A stretch of DNA of 64,000 nucleotides from Psychrobacillus sp044762855 (GCF_044762855.1 NZ_JBIWFB010000005.1:124001-188000); one strand, 5' to 3'. Numbered from the stretch's first letter, positions 49,957 through 59,881 are shown. Numbers and translations: made by a program. The notes: generated by a model from the sequence alone, not told the origin.

Positions 49957-51033
49957 TTATTTTTTATACGTTAGTAGCAACTCGGTAAATTGGTCTGGTG
50001 TTTTAGAAGAATCTGCATTAAACTGTTTATCAATGATTCCCTCTTTGTATGTAACTAAATCACCGAGAGTCTCCATGAAGCTAGTTGTTGTTAATTTTTC
50101 CTCCTCAATTACAAGGGCATATCCTTTTTCTTCGAAGAAATTGGCATTTAACACTTGATCTCCTCGACTCGCATGAATCGATAATGGGATTAACAACATT
50201 GGTTTTTTTAACTCTAAAAACTCAAATATAGAATTTGACCCAGCACGACTTATTACATAATTGGATATTTTCAATAAATGAGGCAACTCATCAGTAACAT
50301 ACTCAAATGCAATATAATTTGGCTTTCCTGTTAAAGTTGTATCTAAATTTCCTTTTCCACATAAATGGATAATTTGAAATTTACTCGTAAGAGCATCTAT
50401 GTTCTCTTTAATCACTTCATTAATCTTGGCAGATCCTTGACTTCCACCCATTACGATGATTGTTTCTTTATTGGCTTCAAAACCAGTTAATTTTTCTGCA
50501 ATTTGTTCGTTGCCTAAAAACAAATCTGGTCGGATAATTGCACCGATAGAAGAAGCTTTTTCTTTTGGTAAGTATTTCAATGTTTCTTCAAACACAGTAA
50601 AAATATGTTCTGCAAAAGAAGAAGCGATTTTATTCGCAAGACCAGGAGTGATATCCGATTCGTGTATTACTACAGGGATATTCGCGAGTTTTGCAGCAAT
50701 AGCTACTGGAACGGATACGAATCCTCCTTTTGAAAAAACGAGGGAAGGTTTTACTTTTTTTAATATTGTTAAAGCTTGTAATGTACCATACAAAACTTTG
50801 AAAGGATCCGAAAAGTTTTTCATCGAAAAATATCTTCGAAGTTTCCCGTTAGAAATCGGATGATAAGGGATAGTCGGAAAGCTTTCTCCAATAATGGTAC
50901 GCTCAATTCCATCATGGGAGCCTATATAATGGATTTTATATCCTTTTTTTATTAGTTCGGGAATAATTGCTTCATTCAGCGAAACATGGCCGGCAGTTCC
51001 CCCACCCGTTAATACAATTGTGTTATTATTCAT
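49957..51033 (-). CDS. murG: MurG-like UDP-GlcNAc:lipid I N-acetylglucosaminyltransferase
   Basis: The 358-residue GT-B glycosyltransferase makes lipid II at the inner membrane face. MurG motifs: GGGTAGHVSLNEAII, FSKGGFVSVPVAIAAK, HESDITPGLANKI, VMGGSQGSAKINE and SRAGSNSIFEFLELKKPMLL with SRGDQVLNA. It is outside any dcw cluster and transcribed alone, so it may be a second copy (murG2) or a relocated sole copy; this window cannot tell. Confidence 0.92.
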   Translation of the reverse strand: MNNNTIVLTGGGTAGHVSLNEAIIPELIKKGYKIHYIGSHDGIERTIIGESFPTIPYHPISNGKLRRYFSMKNFSDPFKVLYGTLQALTILKKVKPSLVFSKGGFVSVPVAIAAKLANIPVVIHESDITPGLANKIASSFAEHIFTVFEETLKYLPKEKASSIGAIIRPDLFLGNEQIAEKLTGFEANKETIIVMGGSQGSAKINEVIKENIDALTSKFQIIHLCGKGNLDTTLTGKPNYIAFEYVTDELPHLLKISNYVISRAGSNSIFEFLELKKPMLLIPLSIHASRGDQVLNANFFEEKGYALVIEEEKLTTTSFMETLGDLVTYKEGIIDKQFNADSSKTPDQFTELLLTYKK

Positions 51034-51078
51034 TCATAATCTCCTAACTATTTTAAAACTTAAAGGATGTATGCCAAA

Positions 51079-52437
51079 ATGCATGAAACGAAATCACTAC
51101 CCGAAAAAAGCAAATATATGATTAAAATTGTAGTACCTATTTTAATCACACAAGTTGCACTTTATTTAATGACCTTTTTTGATATATTAATGACAAGTAA
51201 ATATAGTATTGATCATCTAGCAGGTGTTTCTATTGGATCCTCCATTTGGGTTCCTGTCTATACCGGGTTAACTGGTATATTAATAGGAATTACGCCCATT
51301 GTAGCACAATTTATCGGTGCAAAAAAGAAGGAAGATGTACGTACCTTTGTGCAACAAGGTTTTTATATTGCTATTTTACTAGCATTTATTGTTTTTCTAG
51401 GTATTTTGCTTTTGATTGACCCTGTATTAAACTTAATCCCTCTTGAAGATAGTGTACGCTTAGTTGCCAAGAAATATTTGTATATGATGAGTATTGGTCT
51501 AATTCCTTTGTTTTTATATAGCGTACTTCGTTCCTTTATCGATGCTTTAGGCAAAACAAGAGTATCTATGGTAATCACTTTACTATCTGCACCGATTAAT
51601 ATAGCTTTAAATTATGTTTTTATCTATGGTAAATTTGGTTTTCCAGCACTTGGAGGAGTTGGTGCAGGGCTTGGTTCCTCGATAACGTATTGGCTAATTC
51701 TTTTCATAGCCATTGGTATTGTTTATAAAAATAAGCCTTTTGCGGAATTAGCGATTTTTAGGCACTGGAGTAAACCATCCTTCGCCAAAATAGGAACCCT
51801 AACGAAAATCGGAATTCCGATTGGATTGTCTCTATTTGCAGAAACGACCATTTTTTCTGCCGTAACTATCTTGATGAGTGCATATTCAACCGAAGTTATT
51901 TCAGCACATCAAATAGCCATGAACTTTACGTCTTTGTTGTATATGATCCCTCTTAGTATTTCCATGGGGGCTACAATTCTTGTAGGGCACGAAATTGGAG
52001 CAAAACGATTTAATGATGCCAAAATATATAGTTGGTTAAGCGTAGGAACAGCTGTATTTTTCAGTTTTATCTCTTCTACGATTCTATTCATATTCCGAGA
52101 ACCAATCGCATCTATTTACACAGACGATCAGCATGTAATTGCGCTTACTGTTCAGTTTTTCTTGTTTGCGGCGCTTTTCCAGTTATCTGATGCCATACAA
52201 GCACCAGTACAAGGGGCATTACGTGGATATAAAGATGTGACGATTACGTTTATCATGGCGATTATTTCGTATTGGATTATCGGACTGCCAACAGGCTATA
52301 TTTTAGCTAATTATACTTCTTTTGAACGTTTTGGTTACTGGATCGGACTTATCGTTGGATTAACAGTTGGTGCCATTACACTTGGTATTAGGCTGGTCCA
52401 TTTGCAAAAAAAATTAGCAAAAAACGACGCAGAATAA
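51079..52437 (+). CDS. MATE family efflux transporter
   Basis: A roughly 452-residue protein with twelve membrane helices in the NorM/DinF-type MATE pattern: QVALYLMTFFDILMTSKYSI, GTGAGLGSS-like repeats (GGVGAGLGSSITYW) and SAHQIAMNFTSLLYMIPLSI. It probably exports cationic drugs or metabolites using a Na+ or H+ gradient. Starts at 51067 and 51079 are in frame; 51079 has the more normal spacing from AAAGGA. Divergent from murG. Confidence 0.9.
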   Translation: MHETKSLPEKSKYMIKIVVPILITQVALYLMTFFDILMTSKYSIDHLAGVSIGSSIWVPVYTGLTGILIGITPIVAQFIGAKKKEDVRTFVQQGFYIAILLAFIVFLGILLLIDPVLNLIPLEDSVRLVAKKYLYMMSIGLIPLFLYSVLRSFIDALGKTRVSMVITLLSAPINIALNYVFIYGKFGFPALGGVGAGLGSSITYWLILFIAIGIVYKNKPFAELAIFRHWSKPSFAKIGTLTKIGIPIGLSLFAETTIFSAVTILMSAYSTEVISAHQIAMNFTSLLYMIPLSISMGATILVGHEIGAKRFNDAKIYSWLSVGTAVFFSFISSTILFIFREPIASIYTDDQHVIALTVQFFLFAALFQLSDAIQAPVQGALRGYKDVTITFIMAIISYWIIGLPTGYILANYTSFERFGYWIGLIVGLTVGAITLGIRLVHLQKKLAKNDAE

Positions 52438-52453
52438 TTTGCGTCGTTTTTTT
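52421..52453. terminator. terminator between MATE and ger operon
   Basis: 11-bp stem (52421-52431 with 52440-52450) plus T run; overlaps the MATE stop codon and serves both convergent units. Confidence 0.85.
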
Positions 52454-53516
52454 AATCCAAAATTCCTGTGTCTGTAATTTTAACTTGTACTGTTGGTGTG
52501 ATTGTTAGAGTCGGATATATTTCATTCCATTTCCCTTCTTGAAATAGTTTTGGGTGGAATGCTCTCGCAATTCTACCTAAGCCAAGTGCATCTGAATTAG
52601 CATCTAGGAGAATTTTTATATTACTCTCCATTTGGGAAGTTATTTTCTCTTCTAAAGATTTCTCTAATTTTAAGCGTGTATTTTTATCTTTAAAATTATT
52701 TTTATAATACTCCATTATAGAAACTTTCAATTGATAATCGAGCCCAATAGTCTCTCCATCCCAATGCATTTTACGTTTTACCTTTTTTATACTGATGGTT
52801 AGTGGAATTTTCTCTTCCATGTAAGTGATATAGGCATATTTATTAAGATCATCTCTCATCACATTTAGAATGATGGATTCATCTATATTAAGTATTTCAC
52901 CTGTGAAATTACCGCTGTCAAATAAAGCTAATCCGACTAGTTCTGGAACATCATTTTCACTCGATATTTTCAAATATGGTAACACTAAATCAATTCCTTC
53001 ATCCAATAAAATGGAACAAGCCAATTGCAAATCGGTATGTGGTACAACTGATTTTAAAGTGAATCCTTCTAAAAGCATAGGGTAATAATCATTTACCTCT
53101 ACACTTATTTTCTGTCCATATTGAATAAATGGTTCCGCACTACCCTCTGTTATAATAAGCATAGCATTTAATCGATTTCTAGCGTTTCGATAGTACAAAT
53201 CCAATAAACTATATAAATCTTTCTCTGCTAATTGATCAGAAATTAAAATGCTTCCTAGCTTAGATAAGTCGACCCCTTCATTCACTTGTGTATCAATTTT
53301 CTGTCTTACCTCCTCAACAGACTGTCCTTCTGCCATAAGTAGGTTAAAGTTGCTCATATTTTGCTGTTTCCCCGGTATGCCAAAATAGCCTGTCAGACTA
53401 CCAAGTTCCCCATCAAACCCTATCATCGGTACAATTGCAATATTTTTGTTCAGACGCTCGTCCCAACATCCACTAAGAAACACAACACAACATAAAATAC
53501 TAATTACTTTTTTCAC
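52452..53516 (-). CDS. gerC: Ger(x)C family germinant-receptor lipoprotein
   Basis: The 354-residue C subunit of a GerA-type spore germinant receptor starts with GTG 53516 (RBS GGAGGAAAG). It has a lipoprotein signal with lipobox LSGC (VKKVISILCCVVFLSGCWDE) and a three-domain GerC body (GKQQNMSNFNLLMAEGQSVE, AMLIITEGSAEPFIQYGQKI). It is anchored in the spore inner membrane with the A and B subunits. It overlaps the permease gene by 17 bases. Confidence 0.9.
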   Translation of the reverse strand: MKKVISILCCVVFLSGCWDERLNKNIAIVPMIGFDGELGSLTGYFGIPGKQQNMSNFNLLMAEGQSVEEVRQKIDTQVNEGVDLSKLGSILISDQLAEKDLYSLLDLYYRNARNRLNAMLIITEGSAEPFIQYGQKISVEVNDYYPMLLEGFTLKSVVPHTDLQLACSILLDEGIDLVLPYLKISSENDVPELVGLALFDSGNFTGEILNIDESIILNVMRDDLNKYAYITYMEEKIPLTISIKKVKRKMHWDGETIGLDYQLKVSIMEYYKNNFKDKNTRLKLEKSLEEKITSQMESNIKILLDANSDALGLGRIARAFHPKLFQEGKWNEIYPTLTITPTVQVKITDTGILD

Positions 53517-54534
53517 GTAAAGCTTTCCTCCATCCTTTGAACATGATGAATAACGGAAATAACAAACCAAAGAATAAATGACCATATAATAAAACATCAT
53601 GCGATTTTTTTACCACTTCACGAGAAATTAGAAATAGAGGCAAAATGATCAAGATAAGATGGATAACAATCGTAAATTTAATGCTCCGCTTATGCATCGA
53701 TTTATAAAATTGAAGACCTAAGAACATGAACAAAGCAATCGAGATTATACTCCAAGTCATCCAAATATAAGTAAAGAACAAATCTAACCTTTGTAAAAAT
53801 GTTATTTCTTGCGATTTAAGTAAGTACATAATAGTCACTGGTACAATTTTGATCTCTTCTAAGGCAAAAAACAATAATACATATAAGATGGTCAAAACAA
53901 AGAACAGAGTAAGTAGTGACTGATACAAAATAATTTTACGCGTGGTGATGGCTTGATGATCTTTCACAAATGGTCGAAGTAATAAATAAGCTTCTATCCC
54001 TACAAACGCATATAAAGTTTGACCTGCACCGTCCACCCATTGCTTTATGCTAATCTGGCCTATCGGAAAAAGATTAGTCCATATTAAATCCTTTGTAGAT
54101 AAACTTAGCATAGCGAAAAACAAAAAAATGAATGGAATTAATATGATAGAAATATTAAAGATAACAGCATATTTACTAAGATTCGCATATAGGGAAATTA
54201 ATACTAGTAAACCAATGACTATATAAGGTGGAGTTAAAGGAAAAGCCCACAACTGTAATATAAAATCAATATAAGCTAAAAAAATGACAACAACTGCATA
54301 CCAGTAAAGCTGATACATCCATTTTTCTAATTTGTTTGGTTGAAAGTACATATAATATTTATTGAAAAGGATCAATATAAATATATGCAGAAAACTAACA
54401 ATCGTAAAAACGATCCAAGCATTTTGCGCTGCAGCATTTATAACCCGTGATTGCACCGATATAAACACTGTTCCTGTCTGCAAAATAAATAAAAACAGAA
54501 AAAATTGTTTGTTGGAAATTGTCCATTTATCCAT
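53500..54534 (-). CDS. gerB: GerB-type spore germination permease
   Basis: The 344-residue ten-helix protein of the endospore germination permease (APC-like) family shows MDKWTISNKQFFLFLFILQT and PIGQISIKQWVDGAGQTLYA. B subunits bind the germinant. ATG 54534 has AAGGA nine bases upstream; it overlaps the end of the gerA-type gene by 8 bases. Confidence 0.9.
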   Translation of the reverse strand: MDKWTISNKQFFLFLFILQTGTVFISVQSRVINAAAQNAWIVFTIVSFLHIFILILFNKYYMYFQPNKLEKWMYQLYWYAVVVIFLAYIDFILQLWAFPLTPPYIVIGLLVLISLYANLSKYAVIFNISIILIPFIFLFFAMLSLSTKDLIWTNLFPIGQISIKQWVDGAGQTLYAFVGIEAYLLLRPFVKDHQAITTRKIILYQSLLTLFFVLTILYVLLFFALEEIKIVPVTIMYLLKSQEITFLQRLDLFFTYIWMTWSIISIALFMFLGLQFYKSMHKRSIKFTIVIHLILIILPLFLISREVVKKSHDVLLYGHLFFGLLFPLFIMFKGWRKALREKSN

Positions 54535-55942
54535 TTTTTTTCGGTCCTTTTTTACTGAAAAGATAAAATCCATTACGTTCTGGAATTTGCTTGTAATAAG
54601 GAAGTCTGAAAAAGATAGATTTAATCTTCTTCGGTTCGAACGGAACTAGTGGACTTAAATAAGGATGATTTAATGACTGTAAATTTAATAAATGGATAAA
54701 CAAGATCAGTGATCCAATGACGATACCAAAAAAACCAAAAAGCGATGCTGCAACCATAAAAGGAAATCTTAATATGCGTATCGTCGTATTCATCTCAACA
54801 GACGGAACCACAAAACTTGCAAGCGCCGTAGAGGCTACAACAATGACCATCAAATTAGATGCAAGTCCTGCCGATACAATGGCATCTCCAATTACAAGCC
54901 CTCCTACAACACCGATTGTTTGACCAATAGGGCTAGGTAATCGAATACTTGCCTCTCGAATGAGTTCGATTAAAAGTTCTAATAACATTGCTTCAAATAT
55001 AGGTCTAAACGGAACATTCGCAACAGAACTTCTAACTTGTTCCCCAAGATCAATCGGCATGATTTCAAAATGAAAACTAACGACCGCAATATAAAAGGCA
55101 GGCAAAAATATTGCCATAAAAAAACAAGCTAAGCGTACTAATCGATAAAATGTCCCGACTAAAACTCTCCCATTAAAATCATCCGGGGATTCATAAAAAC
55201 TAAACAGATTAATGGGCGCTATAAGTACTGTTGGATCCGCATCAGAGATAATAGCAATTTTTCCTTCCATTAAATTGGCTACTACTCTGTCAGGCCGTTC
55301 CGTATTTATAAATTGAGGGAAAGGAGACCAAATAGAATCTTCTAAATAATCTTCTAGCTGTCCAGAACTATATATCATTTCAACATCTATTTTATCTAAT
55401 CTATCCATTAAATTTTTTAGCGTTTCTTGATCCACTTTAGTCGTCAAGTATAGGATAGAAACCGGTGTATTTGACTTTGTTCCAATAATTCGTTTATCAA
55501 TTCTCAATTCAGTAGATTTAAGTCTTTTTCGCAACAAATTTATATTAACCTCTGCATTTTCAACGAATGCTTCGTGCGCACCTCGGACGACATATTCGTT
55601 GGCAGGAGATTCCGGATTTCTAGATACAGTTTTGGGAAGTATAATTCGAATTAATTTATTCTCTCTCGGAAATATAAGTACAGTTTCACCTGAACAAACA
55701 CTTTCTTTTAGTTGCTTCATTGTCCAATTACTTTCTTCTGTAAACGCAGTTAATCCCCATCCTACTTCTCCTGCTTCATAACGTTCTTGAATAATTCGTA
55801 TTTGTTCCATGACAACTGGGGTATCAATCATTGTAGAATAATAACAGAGAATCACAGACTCATTTTTCCATGCCAGATCTTTGGCAACAAAATCAAATGT
55901 TTGAGAAAATTCTTCTTTTAAAATATCTGTAAGTTGAAGCAT
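54527..55942 (-). CDS. gerA: GerA-type germinant-receptor subunit A
   Basis: The 471-residue protein has a cytoplasmic N-terminal domain and a C-terminal membrane domain with the family block RLPSPIGQTIGVVGGLVIGD and DSIWSPFPQFINTERPDRV. With subunits B and C it forms the pentameric ion channel complex that triggers germination. ATG 55942 has AGGAGGGGG upstream. The specific germinant cannot be predicted. Probably forespore-expressed (sigma-G); no clear sigma-G box could be called. Confidence 0.92.
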   Translation of the reverse strand: MLQLTDILKEEFSQTFDFVAKDLAWKNESVILCYYSTMIDTPVVMEQIRIIQERYEAGEVGWGLTAFTEESNWTMKQLKESVCSGETVLIFPRENKLIRIILPKTVSRNPESPANEYVVRGAHEAFVENAEVNINLLRKRLKSTELRIDKRIIGTKSNTPVSILYLTTKVDQETLKNLMDRLDKIDVEMIYSSGQLEDYLEDSIWSPFPQFINTERPDRVVANLMEGKIAIISDADPTVLIAPINLFSFYESPDDFNGRVLVGTFYRLVRLACFFMAIFLPAFYIAVVSFHFEIMPIDLGEQVRSSVANVPFRPIFEAMLLELLIELIREASIRLPSPIGQTIGVVGGLVIGDAIVSAGLASNLMVIVVASTALASFVVPSVEMNTTIRILRFPFMVAASLFGFFGIVIGSLILFIHLLNLQSLNHPYLSPLVPFEPKKIKSIFFRLPYYKQIPERNGFYLFSKKGPKKNG

Positions 55943-55984
55943 ATACACACCCCCTCCTAGCGAAGTGTGTACAAAAACATAAAA

Positions 55985-56040
55985 AAGTAAACGACAAAAA
56001 TGCTTATCAAAGATATACTTGATAAGCATTTTTGTCGTTT
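55985..56040 (-). terminator. long perfect hairpin terminator of the CAP-domain gene
   Basis: 22-bp perfect stem (55989-56010 with 56019-56040), 8-nt loop, then ACTTTTTT on the minus strand. It separates the CAP-domain gene from gerA. Confidence 0.85.
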
Positions 56041-56048
56041 ATAGAAAC

Positions 56049-56942
56049 TTACTTTCCGATAAATTGTTGTGTCCAGTAATACCCACTATCAGATAATCCT
56101 ACTCCGATATGTGTATAAGATGGATTCATAATATTTGCTCTGTGTCCTGGAGATTCCATCCACGCTTTTACAACTTCTGCTGCACTACGTTGACCCATGG
56201 CAATATTTTCAGCCGCTGATCTATACGTAACACCAAATGATTTCATTTGGTCAAATGGTGAACCGTATGTTGGACTCGTATGAGAGAAATAGTTTTTGTC
56301 TTTCATATCTTGTGATTTTGCTTGTGCTGATTGTGTAAGCTTTGCATCAATTTGTAACGCTTTTAGACCAGCTTTAGCACGTTCTTGGTTTGTTAAGTCT
56401 ACAACTTGTTGGATAACAGAAGATACTTGTGTTGTTTCGTTATTTTCTTTTACCGGTTCCTTCACTACTGGTGGTGTTACTGGTGTAGCTGGAGTAGCTG
56501 GTTTTTCCGCTACTGGAGTTTTTTCTGTTTCAACTGGTTTTGTAACTACCGGTGTTTTTTCTGTTTTGGCCGTTTTTTCTACAACTGGCGTTTTTTCTGT
56601 TACTACTGGTTTTTTTACTACTGGTGCTTTTTCTTTTACTACTGGTTTCTTATACTCTTTCTCTTTCTTCGTAACGATAGATTTATGAGCTTCTTGTATT
56701 TCTTTTTGTATGATCGGTTGTAAAGCCGTTAATTGCTCATTGATGAGATTTTGAATCTCTTCGTTATTTCCATTGTTATTATACATTATTTTCATCGGAG
56801 ACTGCCATTGATACATAACGGATGTATTTGCCTCGGAAGTAGTTTGTGAATTTCCAGTTGTCATAGATGCCTCAGCTGTATTAGTTGAAAGTAATAAGCC
56901 ACCTGCAAGTAAACCAACCATGATAGAATGTGTTTTCTTCAT
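56049..56942 (-). CDS. secreted CAP/SCP-domain protein, YkwD-like
   Basis: A roughly 297-residue protein: signal peptide (HSIMVGLLAGGLLLSTNTAEA), helical segment, a repetitive Lys/Pro/Val/Thr linker (about 90-165, units like EKTPVV), and a C-terminal CAP domain (VVDLTNQERAKAGLKALQID, NYFSHTSPTYGSPFDQMKSF, GHRANIMNPSYTHIGVGL) with the usual His/Glu residues. Bacillus relatives are secreted or spore-coat-associated; function is unclear. ATG 56942 has GGAGG at eight bases; 56948 is too close to it. Confidence 0.88.
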   Translation of the reverse strand: MKKTHSIMVGLLAGGLLLSTNTAEASMTTGNSQTTSEANTSVMYQWQSPMKIMYNNNGNNEEIQNLINEQLTALQPIIQKEIQEAHKSIVTKKEKEYKKPVVKEKAPVVKKPVVTEKTPVVEKTAKTEKTPVVTKPVETEKTPVAEKPATPATPVTPPVVKEPVKENNETTQVSSVIQQVVDLTNQERAKAGLKALQIDAKLTQSAQAKSQDMKDKNYFSHTSPTYGSPFDQMKSFGVTYRSAAENIAMGQRSAAEVVKAWMESPGHRANIMNPSYTHIGVGLSDSGYYWTQQFIGK

Positions 56943-57101
56943 TTTCATTTCCTCCTTCTTTTGTGCCCCCTTATTGTAAACACAAAATTAGAAGAGAAAT
57001 TGGCATAAAATATTCCAGTAGGACCAGTTTTATCGAAAACACCATTAGAAAAGCCTTTTTCACACATGGTTATTGGATAACTTAACCACTATACTTAAAT
57101 A

Positions 57102-57362
57102 TTAGTTTCTATCTTCTGTTGACAGTTTTATATATTCTTCTTTATATACCTTCTCAAGCAATTCCTTTTTATCATCTGACAACGGGCTTTTACTAATTCT
57201 GTCGAAAGCTAATCCCAACTTTTTTTCTAGAGATAATCTTGCTCTTGGGTGTGTAAATTCATCTAATAACTCAGACTTTATCAATTCTCGTATTTGTTCT
57301 TGTGTTTGCAGTTCAGTAGTAAATCTACGTTCCTTATATAACAATCGAAATGCTTCAATCAT
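57102..57362 (-). CDS. hypothetical helical protein
   Basis: The 86-residue, charged, probably all-helical protein (IEAFRLLYKERRFTTELQTQ, then LSDDKKELLEKVYKEEYIKL) is not a family I recognise. It overlaps the end of the CobW-like gene by 8 bases, so it is co-transcribed and translationally coupled. GTG 57371 is an alternative start; neither has a strong RBS. Confidence 0.6.
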   Translation of the reverse strand: MIEAFRLLYKERRFTTELQTQEQIRELIKSELLDEFTHPRARLSLEKKLGLAFDRISKSPLSDDKKELLEKVYKEEYIKLSTEDRN

Positions 57363-58263
57363 TTTGTTCACTACCGATTATTTGAATTTTGTCCACTTGC
57401 TCCCCTATAAGAACAATTTGGGGTGGCATTTTCATATACTCGGGCAGCCATTGCACCATACCATATGCGTATTGGAACAGAAATGGATTTTTATGCCCTT
57501 TTAATGGAACATATCCTTTCATCCGATAAACTGTATCTGGTAGGCTACGAACCCATTCTTCAAAATCTTCCTGATGTACGTCTTCATGAAATGTATGTAA
57601 TCTAGACGAGAGTGTTAGTTGTTTTCCAATTGCAGCTTCTTGGACCTCTTTGTCATGGAATGTTGCTTCCATATTCTTTAATAGTTTTATAGGAAGTTTG
57701 CTATTCGATGTTTGTATAATTGGTGCTTTCTCATTTAACGCTTGTATTTGCATCGTAACCGTTAAAACTTCCCCTTCCGTAAGTAAATCGATTTTATTGG
57801 CTACTATTAAATGGGCATGCTTTATTTGCTCTAAAAAGAGCATTCTCGTTTGTGGAGTCATTGTATCACGATCAAGCCATCTTTTACAATCTGCTACCGT
57901 AACAATTCCTTTCATATTTAACTTGCTAGCAAATAAAGGAGAAAAAACAGCATCCATTGCTTCCACAGGATGCGCAGCACCAGTTGTTTCAATTAATAAC
58001 ACATCAAAATCTTCGCCTTCAAGAAGCGTTTGGAGCTGGGCTTCCATTTTTTCAGAACCTGTGCAGCAAATACACCCTTCCAACATTTCCTTTAAAGGAA
58101 TCTCCTCATCTACAGCTCTACTATCAAAAGGGAGCTTTCCTAGTTCGTTCATAATAACGGCAGGTTTTATCCCTTCAGCTTTAAATTGCTCAATTAGGTG
58201 AGATAAAAGTGAGGTTTTCCCACTCCCTAGAAACCCACTCAATAAATAAACATCCTTCATCAT
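57355..58263 (-). CDS. CobW/G3E-family GTPase (putative metallochaperone)
   Basis: The 302-residue P-loop GTPase has Walker A SGFLGSGKTSL, the metal-binding CxCC (GCICCTG), Walker B IETTGAAHP, base motif ANKID, and a C-terminal CobW domain with a shortened end. G3E chaperones of the YciC/ZNG1 type deliver zinc or other metals. No zinc-uptake or Zur-site context is visible. RBS AAAGGAG precedes ATG 58263. Confidence 0.88.
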   Translation of the reverse strand: MMKDVYLLSGFLGSGKTSLLSHLIEQFKAEGIKPAVIMNELGKLPFDSRAVDEEIPLKEMLEGCICCTGSEKMEAQLQTLLEGEDFDVLLIETTGAAHPVEAMDAVFSPLFASKLNMKGIVTVADCKRWLDRDTMTPQTRMLFLEQIKHAHLIVANKIDLLTEGEVLTVTMQIQALNEKAPIIQTSNSKLPIKLLKNMEATFHDKEVQEAAIGKQLTLSSRLHTFHEDVHQEDFEEWVRSLPDTVYRMKGYVPLKGHKNPFLFQYAYGMVQWLPEYMKMPPQIVLIGEQVDKIQIIGSEQND

Positions 58264-58287
58264 CCGTTTGCTCCTTTATACGTGTTG

Positions 58288-58316
58288 AAAAAGCTGACCA
58301 AGATGGCCAGCTTTTT
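58288..58316 (-). terminator. terminator of the CtpB-like protease gene
   Basis: Imperfect stem AAGCTGGCC/GGTCAGCTT, followed on the minus strand by TTTTTC, directly after the stop. Confidence 0.75.
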
Positions 58317-59798
58317 TTATTTGTTTAATAGCTCTTTAACCACTTCAGTTGCTTTTTGCAATTGAGGATCATCATTCACAATCTTTTCTCGAATTTTTTC
58401 CATTAATACGTATGTAGAATCATCTACAAGTTTTCCGGTAATTTCAAGCTTGTTATCTGACTGGAATTTTTTCACCGCTGCCGTCATTTTGGCATCGAAA
58501 TTGCCATTAATTTCACCAACTTCATAGCCAATAGCTTGAAGCATTTCTTTGGCATTTTGTACAGCTTCAGAAGATTGGTTTTCTTCCAAAGTTGTAGATG
58601 GATCGATCGGTGATAACATAGCATAACTTGGATATTCTACTTCGTAGTCAGGTACAATTCCTTTTTCATGAATCCAGTTTCCTTCTGGCGTTAACCATTT
58701 GGCTGTAGTAATTTTAATATTCGAGCCATCTGGTAAATCATTGACCGTTTGAACAGTCCCTTTACCAAAGGAAGTTAAACCTACTAATGGAACATTGGCA
58801 GATTCACTTAACGCACCTGCTAAAATTTCCGATGCAGAAGCACTTCCTTCATCGATTATTATACTTACTGGAACGTTTACTCGCTCTCCTGGAGTTGCAG
58901 GTGTGACAAGTTTATCTCCTTTATCTTCAATTTGAAGAATTGTTTTACCATCTTCGATAAATAAATTAGAAATATCGATTGCGGTGTCTAGACGTCCACC
59001 TGGATTTTGACGTACATCTAACACTAACGCTTTCATACCTTCACTTTTCATCTCATCAATGGCAGTGAGTAACTCCTCATACGTGTTAGTAGAAAAACTA
59101 GAAATAATGATATGTGCCACTTGATCGTCGACCATTTCAGCATAGACTGTCTCAATTGGTATTTCATCTCGTACAATTACGACATCCTTTGGAGCATTAT
59201 CCCCACGTTTAATAGAAAGTGTTACTTCCGTTCCTTTGTTTCCTCGGATTAACAAAACGGCTTCGGAAGCACTATATCCTTGAATATCTTTCCCATCTAC
59301 CGACATGATCTTATCATTCGGTAATACCCCTGCTTTTTCAGCGGGTGAATTTTTAATCGGAGATACTACTGTAATAATTCCATCACGTTCTTGGATTTCC
59401 GCACCAATTCCTTGAAAACTGGAAGAAATGCTTTCATTAAACTGTGCTGCTTCATTTTCGTTCATATAGTCCGAATATGGATCTTCTAAAGCATCAATCA
59501 TTCCGTTAATGGCACCGTTGATAATCGCTTCTTCATCTATATCCTTATAGTACTCTGCTTCTAGTTTGTCATACGCCATGTATAACTTAGCAAACTCCGA
59601 GCGCTCAGATTTTGGAAGTATACGATCTCCTACTTGTTCTTTTCCCCAAGTCAAGTAAAGCATAGTAATTGCAACTGTTACGATAACTAGGGAGAAAATA
59701 GTTAAAAGAAAAACAAATGGTTTCATCTTAATGTAACGAGATGGCTTTGTTTCTTCTAAACATCTTGGTTCTTCATTGTTTTGCTGTTGTTCGTCCAA
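58317..59798 (-). CDS. S41 carboxyl-terminal processing protease, CtpB-like
   Basis: The 493-residue protease has a membrane anchor (about 30-50), PDZ domain (about 115-195), S41 protease core with catalytic Ser in DEGSASASEIL and Lys in TSFGKGTVQ, and a C-terminal peptidoglycan-binding domain (MLQAIGYEVGEINGNFDAKM). B. subtilis CtpB processes SpoIVFA during sporulation; the paralog CtpA is similar. The start is taken as TTG 59798, six bases after AAAGGGTGA. Confidence 0.9.
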   Translation of the reverse strand: MDEQQQNNEEPRCLEETKPSRYIKMKPFVFLLTIFSLVIVTVAITMLYLTWGKEQVGDRILPKSERSEFAKLYMAYDKLEAEYYKDIDEEAIINGAINGMIDALEDPYSDYMNENEAAQFNESISSSFQGIGAEIQERDGIITVVSPIKNSPAEKAGVLPNDKIMSVDGKDIQGYSASEAVLLIRGNKGTEVTLSIKRGDNAPKDVVIVRDEIPIETVYAEMVDDQVAHIIISSFSTNTYEELLTAIDEMKSEGMKALVLDVRQNPGGRLDTAIDISNLFIEDGKTILQIEDKGDKLVTPATPGERVNVPVSIIIDEGSASASEILAGALSESANVPLVGLTSFGKGTVQTVNDLPDGSNIKITTAKWLTPEGNWIHEKGIVPDYEVEYPSYAMLSPIDPSTTLEENQSSEAVQNAKEMLQAIGYEVGEINGNFDAKMTAAVKKFQSDNKLEITGKLVDDSTYVLMEKIREKIVNDDPQLQKATEVVKELLNK

Positions 59799-59834
59799 AT
59801 TTTTCACCCTTTTCAAAAGTAGCTGTAAACCTTT

Positions 59835-59863
59835 AAAAAAAAGACTGCCATTTATGACAGTCT
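59835..59863 (-). terminator. terminator of deoD
   Basis: Stem AGACTG/CAGTCT (59842-59847 with 59858-59863) followed on the minus strand by a T run. Confidence 0.75.
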
Positions 59864-59881
59864 ATTCTCACTTTAGTTCTC

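Noticed and set aside
54362..54649. 95-codon plus-strand ORF antisense to the ger genes
   Set aside because: It lies across the conserved gerA/gerB junction on the opposite strand, with no RBS.
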